Origin: CAYWNA01 sp964459305
GTDB lineage: Bacteria > Planctomycetota > Planctomycetia > Pirellulales > Pirellulaceae
DNA length: 64,000 nt
NCBI GenBank assembly: GCA_964459305.1
Contig: CAYWNA010000005.1
Span: 62,001-126,000, forward strand
Direction of reading: 5' to 3'
A model generated the notes under the pieces. It was given only the letters and a program-made list of their open reading frames with translations. It searched no databases and had not been told where the DNA came from. The position numbers and the translations under genes are program-made. The first letter of the stretch is position 1. Every line of letters begins with the position of its first letter. Of this stretch, positions 34,584 through 43,021 are shown piece by piece.

Positions 34584-37330
34584 CCGATCCGCACACCGAT
34601 ACCGATTTCGTTGACGAAACGCTCGTCAAGCAATTCGAAGCGGCTTGGGCCGAAGGGCGGGCCGTGCCGATCGAGCAATTCTTGCCTTCCGGCACGGACG
34701 AGAAGCAACTGGCGACACTCGAAGAACTCGTTCACGTTGAACTGGAGTTAGCCTGGGAGCGGTGTTCGGAACTCCGACATTCTGCGCCTACCGTATCGGA
34801 AAGCGAGTCGCTTGCATCCCCGCCACGGGTAGAAGCCTACCTGGAACGTTTTCCGCAGCTCAATCGGTCGGAGACGATCCTCCGTCTCCTGAGACAGGAA
34901 TGCTTGGTCAGGAAGGAATGTGGCGACGCGCCCACGATCGCAGAGTACCACGATCGGTTTCCGGAACTGGTGGCGGCCGATTGGGAGATTGATACTTTCA
35001 TTCGGGGAGGTAACCGAGGCGAAACCATCCTATTTGCCGCTGATACGCGTGCGTTCGACCGCTCCGTCGACAACCCGCCGGAAGCCCCGCTGCCGCGTCA
35101 GTTCGGCAACTACGAAATCCTCGATGAACTCGGCCGCGGTGGCATGGGCGTCGTGTATCGTGCCCGGCAGCAAACGGCAGATCGTATCGTGGCGCTGAAG
35201 GTCGTGCGCAGTGACTTGCTGCAGTCGCTGGCCCGCGGTACGAACGCGAGCCCGCTGGATCGATTCAATCACGAAATCCAGGCCGCGGCGCGATTGGAGC
35301 ACGAGAACATCGTCAGCGTTCACGAAGTGGGCCACGTCGACGGCGAGCCGTTTTTCTCCATGCAGTACGTAGACGGCCGCAGCTTGGTCGATATCCTACG
35401 CGACGGCCCGCTTTCCAGCCGCGACGCCGCCCGTTACATGGAACCGGTCGCCCGGGCCGTACATGAAGCGCATGAGGCGGGCATCCTGCACCGCGATCTC
35501 AAGCCACAGAACATTCTAGTCGACTCACAGTTCGATCGGCCCCTGGTGGCCGATTTCGGCTTGGCCAAACTGCAGGAAAGCGACGAGCAGCTGACTCAAA
35601 CGGGCGATATCATGGGTTCTCCACCCTACATGTCGCCGGAACAAGCCCAGGACTCGTCGAACGTCACGGCCTTGTCCGATGTCTATGCGTTGGGCGCCAC
35701 GCTATATCACCTCATTACATGGGCACCACCCTTCCGCGCGGCGAACGGATGGGAGACGCTGCGACAGGTGATGGATCGCGACCCGGTTCCTCCGCGACAA
35801 TTGAACCCGTCGATCGACAAAGACCTGGAAACCATCTGCCTGAAGTGCCTGGAGAAGGAACCATCGAGCCGGTACGTTTCAGCACTTGCGCTGGCCGAGG
35901 ATCTCCGCCGCTATCTGAACGATGAGCCGATCCGGGCGTTGCCGATCGGCCCGTGGGGACGGGCCGTCCGATGGTGCCGCCGCAAGCCGGTGGTGGCAGG
36001 ATTAATCGCCTCGACAGCGACCGCGCTGGTTCTAGCTCTGGTAGCGACGTTGGTCGGCTATGTGCGGACGACCGCAGCACTGAATACCGCCGAGACGGGC
36101 TATCGTCACGCACGGCAGGTGGTCAACGAGTTCTACACACGAGTCAGCGAGGATACGCTTCTTAACCAGCCCGGCATGCAGCCGCTGCGTCAGGACTTGC
36201 TGCGTCAGGCCCTGGACTACTACCAACAGTTTCTTCTGGAACGAGGCGACGATCCCTCGATTCAGGACGAACTGGCGATGGCTCATTTTCGCATCGGCCG
36301 AATCACAGAGCAAATCGACTCGCCGGACACGGCGTTGACTTCCTACCGGCAGGCGCTCGATCTGCAGCGACGACTCGTTTCCAGACGCCCCGACGACCGC
36401 GGTCTCCTGACGGAGTTCGCCGATACATGGACCGCCGTGGGAAACGTTTTGCTCAGTCAACGCGAATTCGACGATGCCCGGGCAGCGCATCGCCAAGCGG
36501 CGGATATCCGTAGACGCCTGTTGACGGAAGACTCGGAAGACGCAGAGTGTCGGCGAACTCTGGCCAGCACGCACATGAATCTTGGATTGGTCGATATGGA
36601 AAGCGGACGTTTTGAGGACGCGGACACGAACTTTAGCGCCGCTCAGGCATTGCGTCGCTCAGTGCTGGACAAACATCCGGATTGCATCAAGACTCGTCGA
36701 GACCTGGGCATGGGTTACTACAACCTGGCCAACCTCTGCCTTTCACGGGACGAACGTGATTTTGAAGGAGCCGAAACGAACTTCCAACGGGCGGCTTCAC
36801 TGTTTGACGAGTTACTCGGCGAAGAGCATCGCGATCTGGCCAATCAGTACCGGCTGGCAGTTTGTTGTCGGCGGCTGGCCGACGTTCAGTGCGTCATGGA
36901 CAAAGCGGAGTCGGCACGCGGCTTCTATCAGCGATCCTTCGAGCAGATGGAAAAACTGGCCGACCGCAATCCCGATGTTCCCGACTATCTGGCGGACTTG
37001 GCTGGCCTGCATATGAACCTCGGACAACTGGATGCCGAGGACGGGGACCGAGATGAAGCCGTCCAGTCTTTCCGGCAGGCTGCTGAAATCCTCGATAAAC
37101 TACTCCGGCTATACCCCGATGTGGTTCGATATCGGCGAGACCTGGCAGTCACGCATCAAGTGATCGGCACATTGGAGCTGAACGTGCAGAAGGCACGGGA
37201 ACAACTGCAAACGGCGCGCGACCACTTGCGTGAATTGAGCGAGAAGTACCCCGACAACGACGAGTACCGCGAGTTGCTGGAAGCGACCGAGCGCAAGCTG
37301 CAAGACCTGGATGAGGCCAACGAGCCCTGA
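34580..37330 (+). CDS. Ser/Thr protein kinase with TPR repeats, paired with ECF sigma factor
   Basis: A 916-residue membrane kinase. The first 175 residues are a soluble helical module containing VEAYLERFPQL-type motifs common in this family. The kinase domain (about 178-445) has GRGGMGVV, VALKVV with the ATP-binding Lys, ILHRDLKPQN, a canonical DFG in VADFGLAKL, and SPPYMSPEQA. A single membrane helix (about 472-496) leads to a large extracytoplasmic set of TPR repeats (for example YNLANLCLSRDERDFEGAET; VAHFRIGR-like motifs). Its start overlaps the stop of the sigma factor gene. The sensor part is therefore outside and the kinase inside, suited to relaying a signal to the coupled sigma factor. 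Confidence 0.9.
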   Translation: MTDPHTDTDFVDETLVKQFEAAWAEGRAVPIEQFLPSGTDEKQLATLEELVHVELELAWERCSELRHSAPTVSESESLASPPRVEAYLERFPQLNRSETILRLLRQECLVRKECGDAPTIAEYHDRFPELVAADWEIDTFIRGGNRGETILFAADTRAFDRSVDNPPEAPLPRQFGNYEILDELGRGGMGVVYRARQQTADRIVALKVVRSDLLQSLARGTNASPLDRFNHEIQAAARLEHENIVSVHEVGHVDGEPFFSMQYVDGRSLVDILRDGPLSSRDAARYMEPVARAVHEAHEAGILHRDLKPQNILVDSQFDRPLVADFGLAKLQESDEQLTQTGDIMGSPPYMSPEQAQDSSNVTALSDVYALGATLYHLITWAPPFRAANGWETLRQVMDRDPVPPRQLNPSIDKDLETICLKCLEKEPSSRYVSALALAEDLRRYLNDEPIRALPIGPWGRAVRWCRRKPVVAGLIASTATALVLALVATLVGYVRTTAALNTAETGYRHARQVVNEFYTRVSEDTLLNQPGMQPLRQDLLRQALDYYQQFLLERGDDPSIQDELAMAHFRIGRITEQIDSPDTALTSYRQALDLQRRLVSRRPDDRGLLTEFADTWTAVGNVLLSQREFDDARAAHRQAADIRRRLLTEDSEDAECRRTLASTHMNLGLVDMESGRFEDADTNFSAAQALRRSVLDKHPDCIKTRRDLGMGYYNLANLCLSRDERDFEGAETNFQRAASLFDELLGEEHRDLANQYRLAVCCRRLADVQCVMDKAESARGFYQRSFEQMEKLADRNPDVPDYLADLAGLHMNLGQLDAEDGDRDEAVQSFRQAAEILDKLLRLYPDVVRYRRDLAVTHQVIGTLELNVQKAREQLQTARDHLRELSEKYPDNDEYRELLEATERKLQDLDEANEP

Positions 37331-37428
37331 GGATTGAGTTGGAACGCCAAGGAATTGACCTCCCGCGTACAATCGTTTAACCGAGGCACGCGGACATTTC
37401 AAACGGGCTTTGACGTCTCTCGCGGAGC

Positions 37429-38370
37429 CTACGGATCAGGGAAGAAAGGAAATAGCTCCCGGAGTTGATCCTGGTTGGGCCGGCGGCCGTATTCGCAAAT
37501 TTCGAATGCCTCGGCAGCCTTCACGGCCTTGCCTTTCTCCTCACCGTACCATTTGATGAGGGTGTCGCGATATCGATCGGCGTGGCGTGCCATGCTGCGA
37601 GACCGGTTCTCTTCCGCCCTTTTCCGTCGGCGCTCGGGATCATCGGCGAAGCGCTGTCGGAGCGTCTCTTCCGAGCCCATGGCCCCGCCTTCGTAGACTT
37701 GAGACTCCAACGCGTCAACGGCATCCAATTTCTTTTGTACCACGTCGTCGATCGCCACGGCGATGTCGGCTTTGAAAGGATTTGGCTTCTGGAATCCGTC
37801 CGAGTAGTAGAAGAAAGCCGGATTCCGCTTCAGCGGCGGTGTGTCGGGACAGAAGAATGGCACAGCCACCATGTAAGCCGAGTCCTGCACCAGAACGCCG
37901 GTGTACCGATGATCGGGGTGGTAGTCGTTGGGCCGATGGGAGAAAACGATGTCGGCTCGCCACTGTCGGATCAGCCGCGTGATGATCTTGCGGTTCTCCA
38001 GCGTCGGCATCAACTCACCGTCGTGGATGTCAAGCACCTCGGCGGTAACGCCAAGTCTCTTGGCCGCCTCGTGGACTTCTGCCGTCCTTCGCTTGGCCAA
38101 AGGACCGCCGGCCATGCGCCAGTGCCCGATGTCGCCGTTGGTCACAGATACCAGCTTCACGTGGTGTCCCAGGGCGGCCCACTTGGCCGCTGTGCCTCCA
38201 AGTTTGAATTCGCAGTCGTCCGGATGAGCACCAAAGGCGATGATTCGAAGTTTTCCATCGTCCTCCTGCCCGCTCGGCTCGTCGGCCGTCGCCAACACGC
38301 CGAGGAACGTCGCAATCGTCGCTGCGACAAGTAATGCAAGACCTCTTCGAAGTGCGTGCAATCGTTTCAT
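37429..38370 (-). CDS. PIG-L/LmbE-family deacetylase, exported
   Basis: A 313-residue zinc-dependent N-acetylglucosaminyl deacetylase-like protein. A signal peptide (about residues 1-30) precedes the fold. The zinc signature AHPDDCEF is intact, followed by ADIVFSHRPNDYHPDHRYTG, in which the His-Pro-Asp-His cluster supplies further metal or catalytic residues. The family removes acetyl groups from GlcNAc conjugates (PIG-L, MshB, BshB). GGGAG lies eight bases from the ATG at 38370. It ends convergent with the kinase gene. Export suggests a glycan outside the cytoplasm as substrate; that is inference. Confidence 0.87.
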   Translation of the reverse strand: MKRLHALRRGLALLVAATIATFLGVLATADEPSGQEDDGKLRIIAFGAHPDDCEFKLGGTAAKWAALGHHVKLVSVTNGDIGHWRMAGGPLAKRRTAEVHEAAKRLGVTAEVLDIHDGELMPTLENRKIITRLIRQWRADIVFSHRPNDYHPDHRYTGVLVQDSAYMVAVPFFCPDTPPLKRNPAFFYYSDGFQKPNPFKADIAVAIDDVVQKKLDAVDALESQVYEGGAMGSEETLRQRFADDPERRRKRAEENRSRSMARHADRYRDTLIKWYGEEKGKAVKAAEAFEICEYGRRPNQDQLRELFPFFPDP

Positions 38371-38403
38371 CCTGCAGTCTCCCTATGCAATAGGTTAAGC
38401 CAT

Positions 38404-39561
38404 TCATGGGCAACTTTTGAGAAAGTGCTCGAAAAACGCATAGATCTGGGCGTTCGATTCGTCATTGGGTGAATGCTCCGGGCGGTTGGTCATCGCAACT
38501 CGGTTGGAGTGACCGAGAAGTCGATTGACGGCGATCGTGTGATTGAGGGCGGCCCAGCGTCGGGGCGCGTCCTCCGAGCCGCCGGAAACGAGAAACGGGC
38601 GCGGCGCCATCAGAGCGTGTAATTCGTGCAGATCGTGGCCCGCCGCCACCAAGCGTGGGTACAAGCCACGAGCCGGATTGTCTTTTGTGATCAGTCCTCG
38701 TTTTCGCCACGGGCGCGGATGGTAGCCGAGGTACCACGGTTCCCAATAGTTAACGCTGCCGCGTTCTTCGTCGAAGACGATTCCCGGATCGGACCAGGCC
38801 GCGCAGGCGTAATTGTCGAACAGGCACGAGGCGAACATCGCCCATTTGCCTCCGAACGAATGCCCGACGATTCCGATTCGCTTCGCGTCCACCTCGGGCC
38901 GTTGGGCCAAGACATGCCAGGCATTGGCGGCGGCGCAGGCGAGCATCGACAGCGGCTGCACCTGGGCGTTGTCGAGGCTGGGGTAATAGAGTCCATACGT
39001 CTTCGCCTGGGTCGCTTCGGTCGTCCCCAGCGACAAGGCAGCGAATCCACGCCGAGCAAGCTGGTAGGCGAAATCGCGATTCGGGTTTCCGAGGCCGATG
39101 GCGGTTTCCGGTTCGTAATAGACCGTGACGACGGCCGGTCGCGGCGAGTTGCCGTCGGGAATAAGCAGATAGCCGGTCGTCAATTCTTGCGGAGTCCACT
39201 TGAAGCGGATGTGCAGCTGCTCGAAGTTCTCGCGCCGTTTCGACTCGAGAACCTCGACCTTCGGTACCGTAATCAGCAGAGGCCATCGTCCCAAGAGATC
39301 AAGCCATTCGTTGAGGATTTCGGATCGACGTCTCTGCCAGTCGTCAGCCGATCGTACCATGCTCCCATCCGCGAATTGCAGTGGAGAGCGATAATCGCCG
39401 AACTCGCCCTCCCATTCCGTCGGCGGCGAGAAGTACGCGGCGATCTGTTGCCACGAATCCCGCTGCTCGCCCTCCGACACGTCCTCGGCTCGCGTCGAAT
39501 TCACGAGCAGTAAAAACGTGGCGAAAATAGCGGCACGGAAACGGACGCTGTATAGACTCAT
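38404..39561 (-). CDS. Secreted alpha/beta hydrolase (acetyl xylan esterase/dienelactone hydrolase-like)
   Basis: A protein of about 385 residues when read from the ATG at 39561, which has a GGGGAAG site and opens directly into a signal peptide (LYSVRFRAAIFATFLLLVNSTRA); a longer frame begins at 39606. The nucleophile elbow is GHSFGG in IGIVGHSFGGKWAM, with acid candidate Asp in SGGSEDAPRRW and His in NRPEHSPNDES. The layout fits the planctomycete acetyl xylan esterase-like hydrolases. Gene order with the PIG-L deacetylase suggests carbohydrate or ester hydrolysis outside the cell. It is co-directional with the PIG-L gene, 33 bases apart. Confidence 0.75.
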   Translation of the reverse strand: MSLYSVRFRAAIFATFLLLVNSTRAEDVSEGEQRDSWQQIAAYFSPPTEWEGEFGDYRSPLQFADGSMVRSADDWQRRRSEILNEWLDLLGRWPLLITVPKVEVLESKRRENFEQLHIRFKWTPQELTTGYLLIPDGNSPRPAVVTVYYEPETAIGLGNPNRDFAYQLARRGFAALSLGTTEATQAKTYGLYYPSLDNAQVQPLSMLACAAANAWHVLAQRPEVDAKRIGIVGHSFGGKWAMFASCLFDNYACAAWSDPGIVFDEERGSVNYWEPWYLGYHPRPWRKRGLITKDNPARGLYPRLVAAGHDLHELHALMAPRPFLVSGGSEDAPRRWAALNHTIAVNRLLGHSNRVAMTNRPEHSPNDESNAQIYAFFEHFLKSCP

Positions 39562-39669
39562 GGTACTTCCCCGATCATTGTGGCATAGGAAACCCGAATC
39601 AAGCATCAGACTGTCGCGTTTGATGGACTCAGCATAGTCTGTCTGGCCGGCAATCGCCAGCGTCTCATC

Positions 39670-39706
39670 TCGTTTAACCGCAAGCCGGAGGCGTGCGGTT
39701 AAACGA
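39670..39706. repeat. Short derivative of the CCGCAAGCCGGAGGC palindrome
   Basis: TCGTTTAACCGCA (39670-39682) and TGCGGTTAAACGA (39694-39706) are perfect reverse complements around a loop that keeps AGCCGGAGGCG. It looks like a deletion derivative of the family represented at 33627-33710. It lies in the 267-base divergent gap upstream of the amidohydrolase pair. Confidence 0.7.
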
Positions 39707-39828
39707 AGAGGATTCTCCGACGCAATCCCAGAGAAAGGGCGAGGAAAGCAGCGATAGAGCCAAATTCCGACGCGGATTAGTGTAGACTGTGTCGCATTGA
39801 GGAACGTGTCTACGAAAGGAGCCTTGTT

Positions 39829-40740
39829 ATGGGCGTGAGCGAATCGGTTTCACGACGCAGTTTCATGGGGGCAGCGGGCGCAGCCGTGGCGGGAACGTAT
39901 CTCGCCTCGTCGACCCCGCGGGTCACGGCCGCGGAGGCGAAGACGCCGGGTGTTGAAAAGCCGGAGAAGAATTCCGGGCCAGTCATTGATTGTCATGGTC
40001 ATCTGACCCATCACAGTTCGGCCTCGTACAAGGAAAGAGACCGCAAGCTGATCGAAGCGGCCGACAAGCTCGGAATCGACCAACTCTGCTGCTCGCTCCT
40101 TACCCCAAAGCGGCCTGCTACAGCGGAAGGCTTTCGCGAGTGCAACGTTTGGATGGCCGAGGGGATGAAACGGTTCAGCGGCCGGGTGCTGGGGTATTGC
40201 TACGTGAACCCAGGTTGCGGCCGCGAGGCGCTGGACGAAATCCGTCGCTGCATCGAAGATCGCGGGTTTATGGGCATCAAGCTCTATAACGAGCACAAAT
40301 GCACGGAACCGGTGGTCTTTCCCCTGGTGGAATTGGCGATCGAGCTGCGCGTGCCCATCCTACACCACGCCGGACACGGGCATCACCCGATTCCCAACCA
40401 GCCAAACATCTCCGACGGCGGCGACCTAGCCGCGTTGGGACGGCGTTATCCTGAGGCTCGGATCATCTGCGCCCACATTGGCGGCGGCGGCGATTGGGAG
40501 TGGACCATCAAAGCTCTGCGCCATGCTGAAAACGTATTCCTCGATACCAGTGGGAGCGTCACCGACGAGGGGATCGTGGATATGGCCGCTGAAATCCTGG
40601 GCGTCGACCGGCTGCTGTTTGGCTGCGACATGTCGATGACGGCGGGCATTGGGAAAATTCGCGCCGCTCGGCTCAGTCCGGAGGACAAGCAGAAAATTCT
40701 AAGCGACAACATGATGCAGCTATTGAAAATGCGAGGGTGA
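39829..40740 (+). CDS. Tat-exported metal-dependent amidohydrolase
   Basis: A 303-residue member of the amidohydrolase_2 family. A twin-arginine signal is clear at the N-terminus (SRRSFMGAAGAAVAGTYL), so it is exported folded. Metal-site elements are all present: CHGHL (HxH) near residue 57, HHAGHGHH, ICAHIGGGGDW and LFGCDMS with the catalytic Asp. AAAGGAG lies seven bases upstream of the ATG. The gene is followed after three bases by a second, degenerate member of the same family, so the two are translationally coupled. Hydrolysis or decarboxylation of a small ring substrate is typical of the family; the substrate is unknown. Confidence 0.85.
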   Translation: MGVSESVSRRSFMGAAGAAVAGTYLASSTPRVTAAEAKTPGVEKPEKNSGPVIDCHGHLTHHSSASYKERDRKLIEAADKLGIDQLCCSLLTPKRPATAEGFRECNVWMAEGMKRFSGRVLGYCYVNPGCGREALDEIRRCIEDRGFMGIKLYNEHKCTEPVVFPLVELAIELRVPILHHAGHGHHPIPNQPNISDGGDLAALGRRYPEARIICAHIGGGGDWEWTIKALRHAENVFLDTSGSVTDEGIVDMAAEILGVDRLLFGCDMSMTAGIGKIRAARLSPEDKQKILSDNMMQLLKMRG

Positions 40741-40743
40741 GAA

Positions 40744-41517
40744 ATGATCGTCGACACAAATGCCTACCTGGGCTACTTTGCGTTCCGTCAGCTCCGTCAC
40801 AATACCGCTGGCGAGTTGCTTCGGCTGATGGACGAAAAGGGAATCGACAAGGCCATGGTTTCCAGCGCCAGTGCGATCACGTACCGCAACACGCAACCGG
40901 CCAATGAAGAAATCGCGGAAGAGGTCAAAGACCATCGCGACCGGCTGATTCCCGTTGCCGTGATCAATCCGTTCTACGCCGGATGGCAGGACGACCTGAA
41001 GATATGCCACGAAGAACTCGGCATGAAGGGATTGCGACTGTACCCGAAATGGCACAACTATGCTCTATCCGATAGCTGCCTCCTAGACTTAATCCACGCC
41101 GCCGCCGAACGGAAGATGGTCGTGTCTATCCCCATTCGCGTGGAGGACTACCGACAGAGAAGCTGGCTAATGGACGTGCCCGACATCCCACTGGCCGAGA
41201 TCGTCGACTTGGTTAAGGCCTGCCCCCAGGCACGCTTCATTCTGCTAAACGGTATCGGCTACACCCGCTCGCCCCTGGGGAAAAAGGACAGCGGTCTGCC
41301 TGCCAACTACTACATCGAATTCTCCCGCCTAACCGCCACGCTGGCCGACGAACTCGGAACGCTCGTATCTCGGCTGGGGCCGGAACGAGTCGTATTCGGG
41401 ACCGGCATGCCTTTCAAGTATCCCGATCCCGCGCTGGTAAAGATGGAGGTTCTCGATGCGCCTCCAGGGGCAAAGGAGAAGATTCGCGGTAGCAACGCAG
41501 GCAAGCTGCTGGAGTAG
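40744..41517 (+). CDS. Degenerate amidohydrolase_2 family protein
   Basis: A 257-residue paralogue of the preceding amidohydrolase, without a Tat signal. The fold blocks are recognisable, but each metal-site motif is altered: the first strand reads IVDTNAYLGYF where HxH is expected, the strand-6 block reads FILLNGIGYTRS in place of CAHxGG, and the strand-8 block reads VVFGTGMPFKYP in place of FGSD/CD. The Asp that normally acts in catalysis is missing. It may be a non-catalytic partner subunit or have a different function. The three-base gap to its neighbour implies balanced synthesis. Relatives of this 'DTN..lG' form occur in planctomycetes. Confidence 0.78.
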   Translation: MIVDTNAYLGYFAFRQLRHNTAGELLRLMDEKGIDKAMVSSASAITYRNTQPANEEIAEEVKDHRDRLIPVAVINPFYAGWQDDLKICHEELGMKGLRLYPKWHNYALSDSCLLDLIHAAAERKMVVSIPIRVEDYRQRSWLMDVPDIPLAEIVDLVKACPQARFILLNGIGYTRSPLGKKDSGLPANYYIEFSRLTATLADELGTLVSRLGPERVVFGTGMPFKYPDPALVKMEVLDAPPGAKEKIRGSNAGKLLE

Positions 41518-41534
41518 GCCAAGCCGATGGCCCC

Positions 41535-41751
41535 CACGGATGGCAATGCCGACCCACGGATGAATGGAGACTTTGACGACAATCAGTTCAACGTGAGTCG
41601 CGGCTTGTCTTACCTGAGGGCATTGGGCCTTCATTGGGGCGTCGCGGCGAATTTTGGCAAAGAAGTTGCAGAATTCGTCGGACTGCGATTGGACGTCTGA
41701 ACGCCGCGCACATTACCCTCGTACATCCGTGGGTCGGCCCTGCTATCCGTG
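41535..41751. repeat. Inverted-repeat pair enclosing a coding remnant
   Basis: Arms of 28 bases at 41535-41562 and 41724-41751 match at 25 positions; the arms share GCCGACCCACGGATG. They enclose a short coding remnant (41560-41700). The same GACCCACGGAT/ATCCGTGGGTC unit sits at the edges of both arms, so the structure resembles a mobile cassette bracket. Confidence 0.6.
41560..41700 (+). pseudogene. C-terminal remnant of a GxxExxY/PDDEXK_3-type protein
   Basis: A 46-codon open stretch that ends YLRALGLHWGVAANFGKEVA and then EFVGLRLDV. The pattern 'YLRa.gl..G...NFg' is the end of the small GxxExxY/PDDEXK_3 family, which is normally about 120-130 residues. The catalytic N-terminal two-thirds are missing. 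It lies within 28-base inverted repeats after the degenerate amidohydrolase. Whether it is ever translated is unknown; the ATG at 41560 lies inside the left repeat arm. Confidence 0.5.
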
Positions 41752-41770
41752 GGCGCAGATCCCTCTGTCT

Positions 41771-42556
41771 TCAATCGCGTCCGCGGCCTGTCTTGAACTT
41801 CCCGAACGGCTCGACCAGCCCACTTAGTGCGGCGGCCAGGACGCTGCCATCGGAGGCTCGGCCGATGAAAGTGAACCCGTCGGCCACGGTCTCCTCGGGC
41901 ACCTCGACATCCAGCAGGATGATGCCGGCCACCTTTCCGGATTTGCGGCAGGCGGAGATGATCTTTTCGACCGCGGCTCGGTATTTGGGATGGTCGAATT
42001 GTTTCATGATGCCTAGGCCGACAGTCAGATCAAGCGGCCCGATAAACAATACGTCCACGCCGTCGACGGCGGCGATCTCCTCGGCGTTTTCCACGGCCTG
42101 TTCGGTTTCGATTTGCACCAGACAGAGCAGATTGTCGTTGGCCGTGGCGAAGTACTCCGGAAACTCGCGGCCGAAGTCGGAGGGCCGGGTATAGGGAGTG
42201 ACGCCGCGAATTCCCTGCGGCGGGTAGCGCATCGCCCGGACCACGCGTTCGGCATCTTCGGCAGTGCTGATCATGGGCGCCATGATACCGGCCGGCCCCA
42301 GGTCCAGCGCACGCTTGATCAGCACGGGGTCGTTCGACGCCACCCGGACAATCGGCGACGCGGGCGTACCGGCAAGTGCCTGGAGTTGCTGCAGCAGGCT
42401 GTCGCTTCCGCCCATGCCGTGTTCCATGTCGAGCACGACCCAGTCGAAGCCCGAGTTGCCGGCGATTTCCGCAGTTAGGCTGGAACCGAGAACCAGCCAA
42501 GTTCCCACTACAATCTCGCCGTCCAAAGCCCGCTGGCGAATTGACCGAATGCCCAT
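41771..42556 (-). CDS. HpcH/HpaI-family aldolase
   Basis: A 261-residue class II aldolase of the HpaI group, which cleaves or forms 4-hydroxy-2-oxoacids such as 4-hydroxy-2-oxoheptanedioate. The signatures are VVLDMEHG near the N-terminus, PIVRVASNDPVLIKRALDLG, AGIMAPMISTAEDAERVV, the glycine loop PPQGIRGVTPY, and VLFIGPLDLTVGLG with the metal-site Asp. A GGGGAGG site is seven bases upstream of the ATG. Its nearest same-strand neighbours are the DmpG/DmpF genes, another 4-hydroxy-2-oxoacid pathway, but a 465-base repeat-filled gap separates them. Confidence 0.88.
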   Translation of the reverse strand: MGIRSIRQRALDGEIVVGTWLVLGSSLTAEIAGNSGFDWVVLDMEHGMGGSDSLLQQLQALAGTPASPIVRVASNDPVLIKRALDLGPAGIMAPMISTAEDAERVVRAMRYPPQGIRGVTPYTRPSDFGREFPEYFATANDNLLCLVQIETEQAVENAEEIAAVDGVDVLFIGPLDLTVGLGIMKQFDHPKYRAAVEKIISACRKSGKVAGIILLDVEVPEETVADGFTFIGRASDGSVLAAALSGLVEPFGKFKTGRGRD

Positions 42557-42702
42557 GGCGTGACCTCCCCGTCTGAAAAAGGCTCTGAAAAAGGGGCCGG
42601 GAGTGGCATGTTCAGTCTGGGATATCCTTGGGTCATGTAATCGAATCGAATTGTCCCCAGTTTCGTTCCGGTCTCTTCAGTGCCAAAGGCACGTTCCTAT
42701 GT

Positions 42703-42909
42703 CAGCCCAGGGTGGAGCGACCTGAGTCCGCGAACGTCGCGTAACCCTGGGAAACGAGATCAGATAGAACCGAAAGCCCCAACGGGGCGACCCTAACTGC
42801 CAAATTTCACATCCCTAGGGCCACCCCCTTGGGGTTTTGGCGATGGGCGTTCCTCTCCACCCAGGGTTGCGCGACGTTCGTTTTCCTCACGTCGCTCCAC
42901 CCTGGGCTG
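42703..42909. repeat. Long nested inverted-repeat element (CCCAGGGTGGAGCGAC family)
   Basis: The arms at 42703-42751 and 42860-42909 are largely complementary over about 50 bases (shared ends CAGCCCAGGGTGGAGCGAC and ACGTCGCG.AACCCTGGG). An inner, weaker pair runs from about 42777-42799 (AAAGCCCCAACGGGGCGACC) and 42817-42839. This fills much of the 42557-43021 gap, which otherwise shows no gene. Confidence 0.75.
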
Positions 42910-43021
42910 GTTTAGGGTCGTCCCTTCGGGACTGAAACAGAAACAGACAGGAAGCAATCCATTCGATATCCATTCAATGACCGCAAACTGAATACCCCAC
43001 TCCCGACCCCTTCTTCAATTG

